Source: Turicibacter bilis
GTDB lineage: Bacteria > Bacillota_I > Bacilli_A > MOL361 > Turicibacteraceae
NCBI RefSeq assembly: GCF_024499055.1
Contig: NZ_CP071249.1
Coordinates: 124,001 to 188,000, forward strand
DNA: 64,000 nt
Direction of reading: 5' to 3'
Shown here: positions 27,121 to 35,706 of the stretch, in pieces
Layout of the letters: the number at the start of each line of letters is the position of its first letter
Numbering within the stretch: the stretch's first letter is position 1
Made by a program: the position numbers and the translations under genes
Notes under the pieces: generated by a model
What the model saw: the letters and a program-made list of their open reading frames with translations, nothing else
The model's database searches: none
Told to the model about the DNA's origin: nothing

Positions 27121-27543
27121 TTAAATCTCTACAATTTTTGCAGAAATTTTTGCTAATAATTGAATAACAGCTTGAATAACAAGATCAATCTGAATTTGTT
27201 GTTGATTGATAATAATATCATCAGAGCATTGAATAGCGATGACTTCTTTTTGTAGTTGTAGAACTTTCAATTGTTGATCTAATCGTTGAAGATCACTGGT
27301 GTCAGCATTATCTTGAGCATCAAAGACCGTGATAGCAGCTTCAATAGCAGCCTGTAGTGAAGCTTGAAGAGCGATTAAAGCCTGTGCTTCTTGTTGATTA
27401 ATAGTAACACCATGGCTTTTTTTAATAACTAAAGTTTGACTTTGTTTTTGAATACCATTCATTTTCATATCTTCTGTCTGATCAACATCTTGTTTATAAT
27501 GGTCTGGACATTGATATTCAGAATAGTAGCAGTTTGACTTCAT
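27121..27543 (-). CDS. CotX/V-type spore coat protein, paralogue B
   Basis: The 140-residue protein has two copies of the coat X unit: LVIKKSHGVTINQQEAQALIALQ... and IAIQCSDDIIINQQQIQIDLVIQ.... This matches the Coat_X pattern (charged strand, then T/Q-rich turn, then lQ..lQ helix) of Bacillus CotV and CotX, insoluble outer-coat or crust proteins. Four Cys in the first 40 residues and one later could cross-link. It lies 47 bases downstream of its paralogue and shares the same type of ribosome binding site (GTGAGGTGA). Expression in the mother cell late in sporulation is expected, not shown. Confidence 0.75.
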   Translation of the reverse strand: MKSNCYYSEYQCPDHYKQDVDQTEDMKMNGIQKQSQTLVIKKSHGVTINQQEAQALIALQASLQAAIEAAITVFDAQDNADTSDLQRLDQQLKVLQLQKEVIAIQCSDDIIINQQQIQIDLVIQAVIQLLAKISAKIVEI

Positions 27544-27590
27544 AGTAATTCACCTCACTTATATAGCTTCTTTTTATGTAACAAGGTCAA

Positions 27591-27986
27591 TTAAATCTCG
27601 ACAAATTTTGCTTCAAGTTTTGCAAGAAGTTGGAGTGCGACTTGTATTAAAGCATCCACTTGAAGCTGTTGTTGATTCAATGTAATATCATTACAATCTT
27701 TAATGATAATTTTTTGATGTTGCAACTGAGCACCTTTAATTGATTGAATGATTGATTGTAATTCACGAACATCATCGTCGTTATCATCTAAGTCAAATGC
27801 GATCAGAAGCACGTCTAGAGCAGCTTGTAAAGCAATTTGAAGGACAATTAATGCTTGAGCCTCAGTTTGATTAATTCGGATTTCGTTAGAATCTTTGATA
27901 AAGATTCCTTGAAATTCTGATTGTAACACATCAATACTTGTATCAGCGGATTGTGATTCAGTATCACGGTCATAATAATTAGCCAT
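27591..27986 (-). CDS. CotX/V-type spore coat protein, paralogue A
   Basis: The 131-residue protein carries the same two-repeat plan: IFIKDSNEIRINQTEAQALI followed by LQIALQAALDVLL, and IIIKDCNDITLNQQQLQVDA followed by LIQVALQLLAKL. The DS/DC-N-x-I/T pattern equals the Coat_X unit. An acidic linker (DLDDNDDDV) sits between the repeats. It is the first gene of a two-gene unit. A CATGTAATA upstream (minus strand, near 28015) is close to the sigma-K -10 pattern. Confidence 0.78.
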   Translation of the reverse strand: MANYYDRDTESQSADTSIDVLQSEFQGIFIKDSNEIRINQTEAQALIVLQIALQAALDVLLIAFDLDDNDDDVRELQSIIQSIKGAQLQHQKIIIKDCNDITLNQQQLQVDALIQVALQLLAKLEAKFVEI

Positions 27987-28254
27987 TTGTTGATCACCTC
28001 ACTTGTTTTGTATTACATGATATTTTATTCAAACGTGAGTGATTTAAGGAGTGCGCTTGTACCGCTTTAAGTACACATTTTTAAAGATAGTAGCGAAAAA
28101 ACGGAATACTAGTTTTTTTGATAGGCAAATTATGATAAAATTTAGAGGTCAAATCCTCTTTTAATTAATAGATTTATTGAATGAGTGTCAATTAATTATT
28201 TTTTAGGGTAGACTATGAATAAATGAAACTTTTATATAAGAAAGGATGAAACTC

Positions 28255-29268
28255 ATGAAAGTATTAGTCACTGGAGGGGCAGGATATATTGGACGTACCG
28301 TTGTATCAGCCTTAGAAGATCATGGACATACACCAATCATTTTAGATTCGTTAGTCACAGGTCGTAAAGAATTTACGGAAGGGAAAATCTTTTACCAAGG
28401 AGATATCGCAGATCGCCAAGTTTTAGAAAAAATATTTACTGATCATCCTGAAATCAAGCACTGTATTCACTTTGCAGCATTAATCGTGGTGCCTGATTCA
28501 GTCTCAAATCCATATGAATATTACACAGAAAATGTTTCTAAATCGTTAGAGTTATTTAAAAACTTAAATGAATTAGGATGCAAAAATGTTGTATTCTCAT
28601 CATCAGCTTCATTATATGATGTCGTACCAGGGTTCAAAGTAACTGAATCAGCACCATTAAAACCATCAAGTCCATATGCTCGTACAAAATACATGATGGA
28701 AATGATTTTACAAGATTTCTGTCACGCGTATGGGATGCATGGAATTGCACTTCGCTACTTTAATCCAATTGGAGCGGACCCAAAATTACGTTCTGGAGCA
28801 CACGTTCAGTTCCCATCACACGTTTTAGCTAAATTATTAGAAGCTGCTTCAAGTGAGGAAGCGATCTTTAATATCACAGGAGTGAACTGGCCAACACGCG
28901 ATGGTTCAGGAATCCGTGATTATATTCATGTTTGGGATTTAGCGATGGCACACGTTAAAGCCATTGAAAACTTTGATCAAGCCTTTGCACGCTCTGAAGA
29001 TCCATCAAATCCTTACTTAGTCATTAACTTAGGAACAGGAAATGGTGTAACGGTTAAAGAATTAGTGTCTATTTTTGAATCTGTATTAGGTCGTGAAGTC
29101 AATAAAGCAGAGACTGAACCACGTCCAGGAGATGTGGCAGGTGCTTATGCAAGCTGTGAACGAGCTAAAAACTTAATTGATTGGGAAGCTAAATACTCAA
29201 TTGAAGATGGAATTCGTGATGCCTTCCGTTGGGATGAGATTCGTGAAACGATTTTAAATTATAACTAA
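28255..29268 (+). CDS. galE: UDP-glucose 4-epimerase
   Basis: The 337-residue short-chain dehydrogenase-type enzyme interconverts UDP-glucose and UDP-galactose (or the N-acetyl forms) using bound NAD. It has the Rossmann motif TGGAGYIG at the N-terminus, the catalytic Ser in SSSASLYD and the YxxxK pair in PYARTKYMME, plus LRYFNPIGADP and RDYIHVWDLA. The ATG at 28255 fits AAAGGA; the ATG at 28246 overlaps that site. It stands alone, without gal operon partners, as a supplier for surface glycans. Confidence 0.93.
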   Translation: MKVLVTGGAGYIGRTVVSALEDHGHTPIILDSLVTGRKEFTEGKIFYQGDIADRQVLEKIFTDHPEIKHCIHFAALIVVPDSVSNPYEYYTENVSKSLELFKNLNELGCKNVVFSSSASLYDVVPGFKVTESAPLKPSSPYARTKYMMEMILQDFCHAYGMHGIALRYFNPIGADPKLRSGAHVQFPSHVLAKLLEAASSEEAIFNITGVNWPTRDGSGIRDYIHVWDLAMAHVKAIENFDQAFARSEDPSNPYLVINLGTGNGVTVKELVSIFESVLGREVNKAETEPRPGDVAGAYASCERAKNLIDWEAKYSIEDGIRDAFRWDEIRETILNYN

Positions 29269-29276
29269 AAAATTTG

Positions 29277-29297
29277 CCCCTAACCTCATGGTTAGGG
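29277..29297 (+). terminator. hairpin after galE, no T-run
   Basis: CCCTAACC and GGTTAGGG pair around TCAT. No T tract follows, so it may stabilise the 3' end or act weakly. Confidence 0.5.
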
Positions 29298-29319
29298 TGA
29301 TTGAAATTAGGGATGAGAA

Positions 29320-29769
29320 ATGCAACGTAAAATCAAATGGTTAGTTTTATTAGTATGGATGTTGGTCATCTTTTTATTTTCTGCACAGACTGGGGAGCAA
29401 TCTTCAGAAAGCAGTGGTTTAGTAGAACAATTGCTGTCACTTTTTCCATTTATACCACACCAACTGTTTGGAATAGAATTACAGCTCATCATTCGAAAAG
29501 GTGCGCATTTTACTGAATATCTGATTTTGTATGTACTAATATTTAATGTTATAATTGATTATCTTTCATTTAGACGAGTATTATTTTATGCATTATTGGG
29601 TGTCTTTTTATACGCTTGTACGGATGAACTTCACCAGGCTTTTGTTCCTGGACGTGCTTGTGCATTTACTGATGTTTTAATTGATACCTCAGGGGGAGCA
29701 CTTGCCATGGTGTTGATTGCAATGATTAACCAACTTCAAATCATAACAAAAAGGCTTAAAGAAATTTAG
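29320..29769 (+). CDS. VanZ-like membrane protein
   Basis: The 149-residue protein has four predicted membrane helices and the VanZ motifs: FSAQTGEQS after helix 1, RKGAHFTEYLILY in helix 2, and DELHQAFVPGR with FTDVLIDTSGG in the loop and helix 4. VanZ relatives confer low-level teicoplanin or lipoglycopeptide tolerance in some species, but most chromosomal copies have no known function. AGGGATGAG precedes the start. Confidence 0.88.
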   Translation: MQRKIKWLVLLVWMLVIFLFSAQTGEQSSESSGLVEQLLSLFPFIPHQLFGIELQLIIRKGAHFTEYLILYVLIFNVIIDYLSFRRVLFYALLGVFLYACTDELHQAFVPGRACAFTDVLIDTSGGALAMVLIAMINQLQIITKRLKEI

Positions 29770-29785
29770 TTCTTTGAGCCTTTTA
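29747..29785. terminator. bidirectional terminator formed by the VanZ gene end
   Basis: AAAAGGCTTAAAGAA and TTCTTTGAGCCTTTT pair around ATTTAG (one wobble). The 5' arm overlaps the last VanZ codons; the other strand serves the converging gene. Confidence 0.85.
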
Positions 29786-30271
29786 CTATTCTGAACTCGC
29801 CTCATTTGTTTCACTTAACGAGGCTGCTGCCCCTGGACAACAGGCAATAATTTGATCTTGAAGTTCAGCAATGGTTTGTTTAAGTTCATTAATCTCGTCT
29901 CGAAGTTCTTGTTTTTCAATTGCCTCAATTTTGTCTTGACGTCGCTCGTCGAGCTGTTGTAAATAAAATCCTTGCTCAGCAATATATTCAATATTAGTTG
30001 CAATAACCTCTAAAAAGTTTCCGATAGCCTCTTGTTCCTCTGGGTGTTTAGCTTCCATCGCAATAAAGATAGCAATGATATAACCAAGCGTCACAAGGGA
30101 GTAAGGATCAAGTGAGAGTAAAAAGGGGAGAAATTGAGGGCATTCAGGTGGTACTCGGTCTTCAGCGGAAATTTTTTGTCCAGTTTGTCCTAGTCCCTCA
30201 TCAATATTACCTTCATCGAAAAAAGGAGAAGGTGAAGGGGGCGGTGGAGGTGGTGAAAAGGCTTGACGCAT
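29786..30271 (-). CDS. Pro-rich protein with membrane segment and coiled coil, unknown
   Basis: The 161-residue product has a proline-rich start (SPPPPPPSPSP), a hydrophobic segment near residues 55-72 (DPYSLVTLGYIIAIFIAM), a helix with AIGNFLEVIATNIEYIAEQ and a coiled coil (KQELRDEINELKQTIAEL), ending with two Cys. The LGNFL-type helix recalls small proteins found near spore-coat genes in clostridia, but this is weak. AAAGGGGG precedes the ATG. Confidence 0.62.
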   Translation of the reverse strand: MRQAFSPPPPPPSPSPFFDEGNIDEGLGQTGQKISAEDRVPPECPQFLPFLLSLDPYSLVTLGYIIAIFIAMEAKHPEEQEAIGNFLEVIATNIEYIAEQGFYLQQLDERRQDKIEAIEKQELRDEINELKQTIAELQDQIIACCPGAAASLSETNEASSE

Positions 30272-30553
30272 GGAAATCCCCCTTTGAGATGATACTTACC
30301 GTTGGTATAGGTAATCAACCTATTATATATTTATGTCAAAAAAAGAGTAGTGTTATCTCAAATCGATGGATTTGTTTACTTATTTATAAAAATCGATGAT
30401 TGAGATAGAGCCCTATAGCGCTTACATCGATATTACTTGCTTTAAAATTTTGAGTACTAGTTAAATATTTACAATATATTCAATTTCATGACGTATGAAT
30501 ATGTTAGAAAGTGATAAACTAAAGGATATCCAAATTTTAAAGGAGTGGCACTT

Positions 30554-31183
30554 GTGAAGCAATGGTTAATATTACTATCACTAGGTCTTTTAGTCGTTTT
30601 AAGTGGATGCCGTAGTCAACATGAAGCGAAGATTTTTAATGCTTTAAATGAGCATATTTCTAGTCAAAATAAATGTAACGTCAATAATCAAACATTGACT
30701 GATTTGATTAGCAAGGAAACGACGATATACAATGACATTATTGAAAAAGGTTTAGATCCTTTTGATCAAGTTCAACCATTAATTGAAGAGGGAAAAACAA
30801 CTGTTCAAGAAAGTAGGACTTATCTTGAAACGTATCAAGCCTGTATTCTAAGAGCGCGTTTGAATCAGTCAGAATTAGAAAAACAGAATCAAGAAAATAA
30901 AAATGATCAATCAAAAACAGAAACGAACACTTTAATTTCTCAATATGTAAACTATGAGACAAGTTTAATTAAGTATGTTGAAGCCTTATTGGCTTTAAAT
31001 GAAGCACAAAACGTTTTTTATCGTGAAATTACTCCATCAACCCCGGTAGCGAGATTAGATGAGTTAGTAACGGCTATTAATTTAGCTATCGATGAAGCTA
31101 ATGCCATTTCTTTATTACATCAAGAAGCATTAGTAACTTTTAATACAAGTTATACTAACTATTATGAAACCTATATCAAGTAA
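30554..31183 (+). CDS. YkyA-like putative cell-wall-binding lipoprotein
   Basis: The product (209 residues) has a lipoprotein signal (ILLSLGLLVVLSGC) and a helical, Glu/Gln/Asn-rich body with the YkyA-type layout (IFNALNEHI near the start, long helices, YYETY at the end). The family is described as a cell-wall-binding lipoprotein of unknown role. GTG at 30554, eight bases after AAAGGAG, is chosen over the GTG at 30545 that lies at the end of this site. Confidence 0.75.
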   Translation: MKQWLILLSLGLLVVLSGCRSQHEAKIFNALNEHISSQNKCNVNNQTLTDLISKETTIYNDIIEKGLDPFDQVQPLIEEGKTTVQESRTYLETYQACILRARLNQSELEKQNQENKNDQSKTETNTLISQYVNYETSLIKYVEALLALNEAQNVFYREITPSTPVARLDELVTAINLAIDEANAISLLHQEALVTFNTSYTNYYETYIK

Positions 31184-31210
31184 TTAAAAAATAAGAGATT
31201 AAATCAGGAG

Positions 31211-31256
31211 AGGAGGGGACTATTAGGGCATCAAGTCCTAATAGTATCATCACATG
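31211..31256 (+). promoter_or_regulatory. ribosome binding site split from its start codon by a hairpin
   Basis: AGGAGGGG (31211-31218) is 35 bases from the ATG at 31254. Between them ACTATTAGG (31219-31227) and CCTAATAGT (31237-31245) form a nine-pair hairpin that begins right after the site. Looping it out leaves eight bases before ATG, normal spacing. Confidence 0.65.
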
Positions 31257-31691
31257 AATGTTATTTTAGCCACGAATCAGAAACATTTTGCAGATGCTTT
31301 TAGAATTCGTACGACTGTATTTATTGGAGAACAATCCGTCCCAGTCCAGGAGGAAATTGATGACTATGATTGTTTTGTTCCTATTTTTATTGCCTATGAG
31401 GATGAAAAGGCTTTGGGAACAGCTAGGGTGATTATTAAAAATAAAGATATTGCTAAAATTGGACGTGTGGCTGTTTTAAAAGAGGCACGTAAAAAAGGTT
31501 TTGGAAAAAATCTGATGTTAGAGGCCATGAGTTACATCAAAGGACAGACCACTGCTAAAGAGATTCAACTAGATGCACAATTGACAGCTGTTAAATTTTA
31601 TGAAAGTTTAGGTTTTACTTCTTATGGAGAAGTGTTTAAAGATGCTGGCATCGATCATGTCGCAATGACTTATCCTATTTCAAGGAAATAA
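31254..31691 (+). CDS. GNAT-family N-acetyltransferase (YjcF/ElaA-like)
   Basis: The 145-residue enzyme has the short GNAT fold: FRIRTTVFIGEQSVP near the start (typical of YjcF-like members), GTARVI, and the acetyl-CoA loop VAVLKEARKKGFGKNLM, then IQLDAQLTAVKFYESLGF. The acceptor is unknown. Its start has an unusual hairpin-split ribosome binding site. It is followed by a strong terminator shared with the converging gene. Confidence 0.88.
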   Translation: MNVILATNQKHFADAFRIRTTVFIGEQSVPVQEEIDDYDCFVPIFIAYEDEKALGTARVIIKNKDIAKIGRVAVLKEARKKGFGKNLMLEAMSYIKGQTTAKEIQLDAQLTAVKFYESLGFTSYGEVFKDAGIDHVAMTYPISRK

Positions 31692-31724
31692 AAAGACAAT
31701 GACTAAAAGGTCATTGTCTTTTTA
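31689..31724. terminator. bidirectional terminator
   Basis: AAAAGACAATGAC and GTCATTGTCTTTT pair fully around TAAAAG, with T-runs on both strands. Confidence 0.92.
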
Positions 31725-32093
31725 TTCGAGTGCCATTTCAAGAGGGAGCGATTGAGTGCAGAATAGATTAGGGTAATCTAGTTGTAAGTTTAGTTCACTC
31801 TGAAGAGTATCAATGAATGTTTGGTACTTCTCAGGCGATTTTAAAATCTGTTCTAAGCGACTTTCGATCTCATCATCTGATAGTGGACGTAATGAATATT
31901 CTAATACTCTATGTTCATTTGAAGAGGCAAAGACGATTTCATACTCAATCATTGTTCGTTCAATCACATGAGATGTTTTAATAAATCCAAAATAATCTAA
32001 GCCTAAATCATGACGATGAATATCTTTGTTTTTAAATTCAATTTGTTGAACAAATTGATAAGGTTTAAAAATTGGTTTGGGTTCTAGCATCAT
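31722..32093 (-). CDS. conserved-type hypothetical protein
   Basis: The 123-residue product is soluble and acidic, without signal or Cys cluster, with a mixed alpha/beta pattern. AAAGGAG precedes the ATG pair and it ends at a terminator, so it is probably expressed. No family is recognised. Confidence 0.6.
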   Translation of the reverse strand: MMLEPKPIFKPYQFVQQIEFKNKDIHRHDLGLDYFGFIKTSHVIERTMIEYEIVFASSNEHRVLEYSLRPLSDDEIESRLEQILKSPEKYQTFIDTLQSELNLQLDYPNLFCTQSLPLEMALE

Positions 32094-32195
32094 TTTAGCT
32101 CCTTTATAACTATATCTGTTAACGATTACAGTAATAGTTTAACGTATTCTTTTTAATAAAAAGAGGGAAAAAAGACGAAAAAAACTTTATAATTG

Positions 32196-32225
32196 TTGAC
32201 AGAATTCGAGTTAAATTGGTATGAA
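32196..32225 (+). promoter_or_regulatory. promoter of the YjeM gene
   Basis: A perfect TTGACA (32196-32201) and TATGAA (32220-32225) stand 18 bases apart, about 100 bases before the start codon. Confidence 0.55.
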
Positions 32226-32323
32226 TAAAAGTATAACTATTGGGAATGTTAAGAAAGAAAATTAAATATTGTTTTGAGAAAAAATTAAGTAAAGTTTATT
32301 TTATTAGTGAGAGAGGTTAAAGA

Positions 32324-33823
32324 ATGACGAAAAGTGCAACAGGAAAACTAACATTAGTATCATTAATCTTGATGATCTTTACATCTGTTTTTGGATTTGC
32401 GAATATGCCACGTGGATTCTTTTTAATGGGATATGCGGCTATTCCTTGGTATATCATTGCAGCAATTACTTATTTTATTCCATTTGCCTTCATGATTGCA
32501 GAATTTGGAGCCGCGTTTAAAAATGAAAAGGGTGGAATCTACTCATGGATGGAGAAGTCGGTAGGACCACGCTACGCATTTATTGGGATTTTTATGTGGT
32601 ATGCTTCTTATGTGATTTGGATGGTGAACGTTGCTTCAACCATTTGGATTCCATTATCAAACATGATTTTTGGACATGATACAACAAGTCAATGGGGTGT
32701 ATTTGGACTTTCAAGTACACAAGTTCTAGGACTTTTAGGAGTGGCTTGGCTAATCCTTGTTTTTGTTTTAATTTCTCGCGGATTAGAAAGCATTAAAAAG
32801 GTAACATCAATTGGTGGCTCAGCCGTTGCTTTATTAAATATTGTACTATTAATCGGTGGAATCCTAATTTTAATTTTAAACAAAGGTCAATTAGCTCAAC
32901 CAATAGCAGATGTTACGCATGCCTTTACAAAGTCACCAAACGGAAATTATCAAAGTGTTGTCGCTACGCTATCATTTTTAACATTTGCTATTTTTGCATT
33001 TGGTGGAACAGAAGTTGTTGGTGGATTAGTCGATCAAACGGAGAATCCCGTTAAAACATTTCCTAAAGGGCTGTTAATTGCAGCGGGAATTATTTCGTTA
33101 GGTTATATCATTGGAATTTTTATGATCGGTATCTTTACAAATTGGACTAGCGTTTTATCAGGTTCTGGTGTAAATACAGGGAATGTAGCATATATTATTA
33201 TGCAAAATCTTGGTTATGAGTTAGGTCATGCTCTTGGTTTAAGTGAACAACTTTCACTTCAAATAGGTTCTTGGGTAGCTCGTTTTGTAGGATTGTCAAT
33301 GTTCTTAGCATTAAGCGGAGCATTTATGACGTTATCATATAGTCCATTGAAACAATTAATTGAAGGAACACCAAAGAGAATTTGGCCAGAATCATTAACG
33401 AAAACCAAAAATGGATTACCTGTTAATGCAATGAAAGTTCAAGCGATTATTGCGATTATTTTAATTCTACTTGTTTCATTTGGGGGGGAGTCAGCCGCTA
33501 AATTCTTTGACAAATTAGTGTTAATGACGAATGTTGCGATGACCATTCCTTATTTATTTATTTCAATTGCATTCATTTCGTTTAAACGAAAAGATGAAAT
33601 CAAAAAACCATTTGTCATTTATAAAAGTAAAACAGTAGCAATCGTTGTTGCTTATATTGTAACAGCCGTTGTTGGATTTGCGAATGTATTTTCAATTGTG
33701 GAACCATTAACTACAGGAGATTATGATAAAACGTTATGGATGATGGCGGGACCAGTATTCTTCAGTATTATTGCAATTGTTTTATATTCACTATATGAAA
33801 GAAAAGTAATAAAAAAATCGTAG
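32324..33823 (+). CDS. yjeM: YjeM-like amino acid permease (APC family)
   Basis: The 499-residue protein has about twelve membrane helices and matches the E. coli YjeM type of the glutamate/GABA antiporter group along its length: LILMIFTSVFGFAN at the start, GGIYSWMEKSVGPR, FGGTEVVGGLVDQTENP and YSPLKQLIEGTPK. Substrate is unproved; amino acid/amine exchange is expected. GAGAGAGG lies before the ATG. It is monocistronic with its own promoter and terminator. Confidence 0.88.
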   Translation: MTKSATGKLTLVSLILMIFTSVFGFANMPRGFFLMGYAAIPWYIIAAITYFIPFAFMIAEFGAAFKNEKGGIYSWMEKSVGPRYAFIGIFMWYASYVIWMVNVASTIWIPLSNMIFGHDTTSQWGVFGLSSTQVLGLLGVAWLILVFVLISRGLESIKKVTSIGGSAVALLNIVLLIGGILILILNKGQLAQPIADVTHAFTKSPNGNYQSVVATLSFLTFAIFAFGGTEVVGGLVDQTENPVKTFPKGLLIAAGIISLGYIIGIFMIGIFTNWTSVLSGSGVNTGNVAYIIMQNLGYELGHALGLSEQLSLQIGSWVARFVGLSMFLALSGAFMTLSYSPLKQLIEGTPKRIWPESLTKTKNGLPVNAMKVQAIIAIILILLVSFGGESAAKFFDKLVLMTNVAMTIPYLFISIAFISFKRKDEIKKPFVIYKSKTVAIVVAYIVTAVVGFANVFSIVEPLTTGDYDKTLWMMAGPVFFSIIAIVLYSLYERKVIKKS

Positions 33824-33844
33824 AGAAATCTACGATTTTTTTTA
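33810..33844. terminator. bidirectional terminator
   Basis: AAATCGTAGA and TCTACGATTT pair around GAAA and are followed by an eight-base T-run; the A-run on the left serves the converging gene. Confidence 0.92.
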
Positions 33845-34357
33845 TTAGAAAAATAGTGCGGTTGGTACTAAAAATAAGTAAGGTGCAGTACAAATGGCAA
33901 GTAATAATGCCATTTTCTTTTTTGTTTTTGGTTCTAATGATAACTGTTTAAAACTAACACGGTAATTGAATTCATAAATACAGATTCCAGAAACTAAAAC
34001 GGCAATCGAGCACCAAATGATGCTAAAAATTGAACTGAATGGATCATATGAAACTGGATAAAAGACATTATCGTACCACCAATTAGAGATGACACTGTTT
34101 TGGATAAAAAAATCACTTAAATAGATACTAAATAGAATGAGAGCACCAATGAAGTCGGATAAAAAACCAAATCCCCAAATCTTTAGGATAGTTTGTTTGT
34201 AAATCATCCAATAGTTTGATTTAACGAATAGAAAAAGTGAAAGAAGTAGGATGAGACTATCAATGAGGAAATTAGCTGGTAAAACAATCAGCCATGTCAT
34301 AGGAATAAAGATCAGCATCCAAATGGGAAATATCAAATTATAGAGTCGGTTCTTCAT
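33845..34357 (-). CDS. four-helix membrane protein, unknown
   Basis: The 170-residue product is almost wholly hydrophobic with four or five membrane helices, aromatic-rich loops and a short positive segment (EPKTKKK) before the last helix. No family is recognised. TAGGAG lies upstream of the ATG. It sits 11 bases downstream of tldE and may be read from the same transcript. Confidence 0.65.
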   Translation of the reverse strand: MKNRLYNLIFPIWMLIFIPMTWLIVLPANFLIDSLILLLSLFLFVKSNYWMIYKQTILKIWGFGFLSDFIGALILFSIYLSDFFIQNSVISNWWYDNVFYPVSYDPFSSIFSIIWCSIAVLVSGICIYEFNYRVSFKQLSLEPKTKKKMALLLAICTAPYLFLVPTALFF

Positions 34358-34368
34358 TTTAGTAACTC

Positions 34369-35703
34369 CTATTCACCAGCTACCGCTAATGATTCAATCC
34401 AAAGGGTTGGAGAACCTACATTTGAAGGACCAAAGTCAAGGTCATTACCAACACCGACGATGTGATTGAGTACATCAAAGAAGTTACCAGCAATCGTCAT
34501 TTCGTGAACTGGTTTTGTTACTTTTCCATCTTCAATTAAAAATCCACTAGCTGATAGTGAGAAATCTCCTGAAATTGCATTTAAACCTGCATGTAATCCT
34601 TGAACATCCGTCACATAAATTCCATTTGATACTTGTTGAAGGATTTCATCAAAGCTTGTTTGTTGTGGTTTAATATACATATTACTTGGTGAAATATTGA
34701 CAGAACTTTTAAAACTAGCACGCGAAGCGTTTCCTGTTGGCTGAACATTAAATGTTTTAGCTGTTGTTAAGGAATGTAAGTAAGTATTAAGAATTCCTTT
34801 AGTGATAACTTCTTTTGCAAATGTTGCCACACCTTCACCATCGAATGATGAACTTCCCATTCCATTTTCTAAATGTGGATCATCAATAATCGTGATCAGT
34901 GGGTTAGCGATAGATGTTCCAACTTTATCTTTTAATCGGGATAAGTCTTTTAAAACAGCTTCTGCAGAAAAGATACCACTCATCGCTTCTAAAATAGAGC
35001 CTGCAACTAAATTTTTTAGAACAATCGGGTATGTTCCTGATTTTACTTTTGTTGCTCCAAGTTGTGAAAGAGCGGCAGAAACGATTTTTTTAGCCAGTGA
35101 TTTTGGTTCGTAGTCATTAAAATCTGTACTAATGATGAAGTCTCCATCGTTTTTATTTTCTCCATTTTCAGAAACTAAAACACTAACATATGTATAAGCA
35201 AAGTTTTGACGTTCTGAGACATCTAATCCTTTTGTATTTTTAAGAGCAACTTCAGTTGTTCCATTTGAAAAGGCACAATAGTCTACGGATTTAACACGTG
35301 AATCTAAAGCAAAACATTCGTTTTCTACTTCTTTTAAGAAGTTAATTTTATCTAATGCACTGACTTCATTAAAAGATTCATTATAAAGATTTAAAGAAAC
35401 ATAGTTATCATTTCCAGCATATAATTCTTCATTTTCATCTTTTTCAATTAACAGGGCATTATCAATGACGCTAGATACGATGAATGGGATGGATGAATCA
35501 TCACATTTTTCCGTATATGTATAGCCCATCTTACCTTCATAAACCCCACGAAACGATAAGCCTTGTGTTTTTGAAACAGAGTAAGAATCAACATTTTGTT
35601 CAAAAACTTTACATGAAAAGTTATCATTTTTAACTACATAAACTTCCATATCTGTTAAGCCTGCTTTTGATCCTGCTTCAAATAATAAATCTAAATTAAT
35701 CAT
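34369..35703 (-). CDS. pmbA: TldE/PmbA-type partner subunit
   Basis: The 444-residue protein belongs to the TldD/PmbA family but lacks the HExxxH zinc site of TldD, as TldE subunits do. The typical end SGFLIEDGKVTKPVHEMTIAGN is present. In E. coli the TldD-TldE heterodimer processes microcin B17 and CcdA as a protease. It is four bases downstream of tldD on the same strand. No peptide-precursor gene is adjacent, so the native substrate is unknown. Confidence 0.92.
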   Translation of the reverse strand: MINLDLLFEAGSKAGLTDMEVYVVKNDNFSCKVFEQNVDSYSVSKTQGLSFRGVYEGKMGYTYTEKCDDSSIPFIVSSVIDNALLIEKDENEELYAGNDNYVSLNLYNESFNEVSALDKINFLKEVENECFALDSRVKSVDYCAFSNGTTEVALKNTKGLDVSERQNFAYTYVSVLVSENGENKNDGDFIISTDFNDYEPKSLAKKIVSAALSQLGATKVKSGTYPIVLKNLVAGSILEAMSGIFSAEAVLKDLSRLKDKVGTSIANPLITIIDDPHLENGMGSSSFDGEGVATFAKEVITKGILNTYLHSLTTAKTFNVQPTGNASRASFKSSVNISPSNMYIKPQQTSFDEILQQVSNGIYVTDVQGLHAGLNAISGDFSLSASGFLIEDGKVTKPVHEMTIAGNFFDVLNHIVGVGNDLDFGPSNVGSPTLWIESLAVAGE

Positions 35704-35706
35704 CTT

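Noticed and set aside
29815-30003. 62-codon minus-strand open frame
   Set aside because: It is a shadow frame inside the 161-residue gene at 29786-30271, without its own ribosome binding site.
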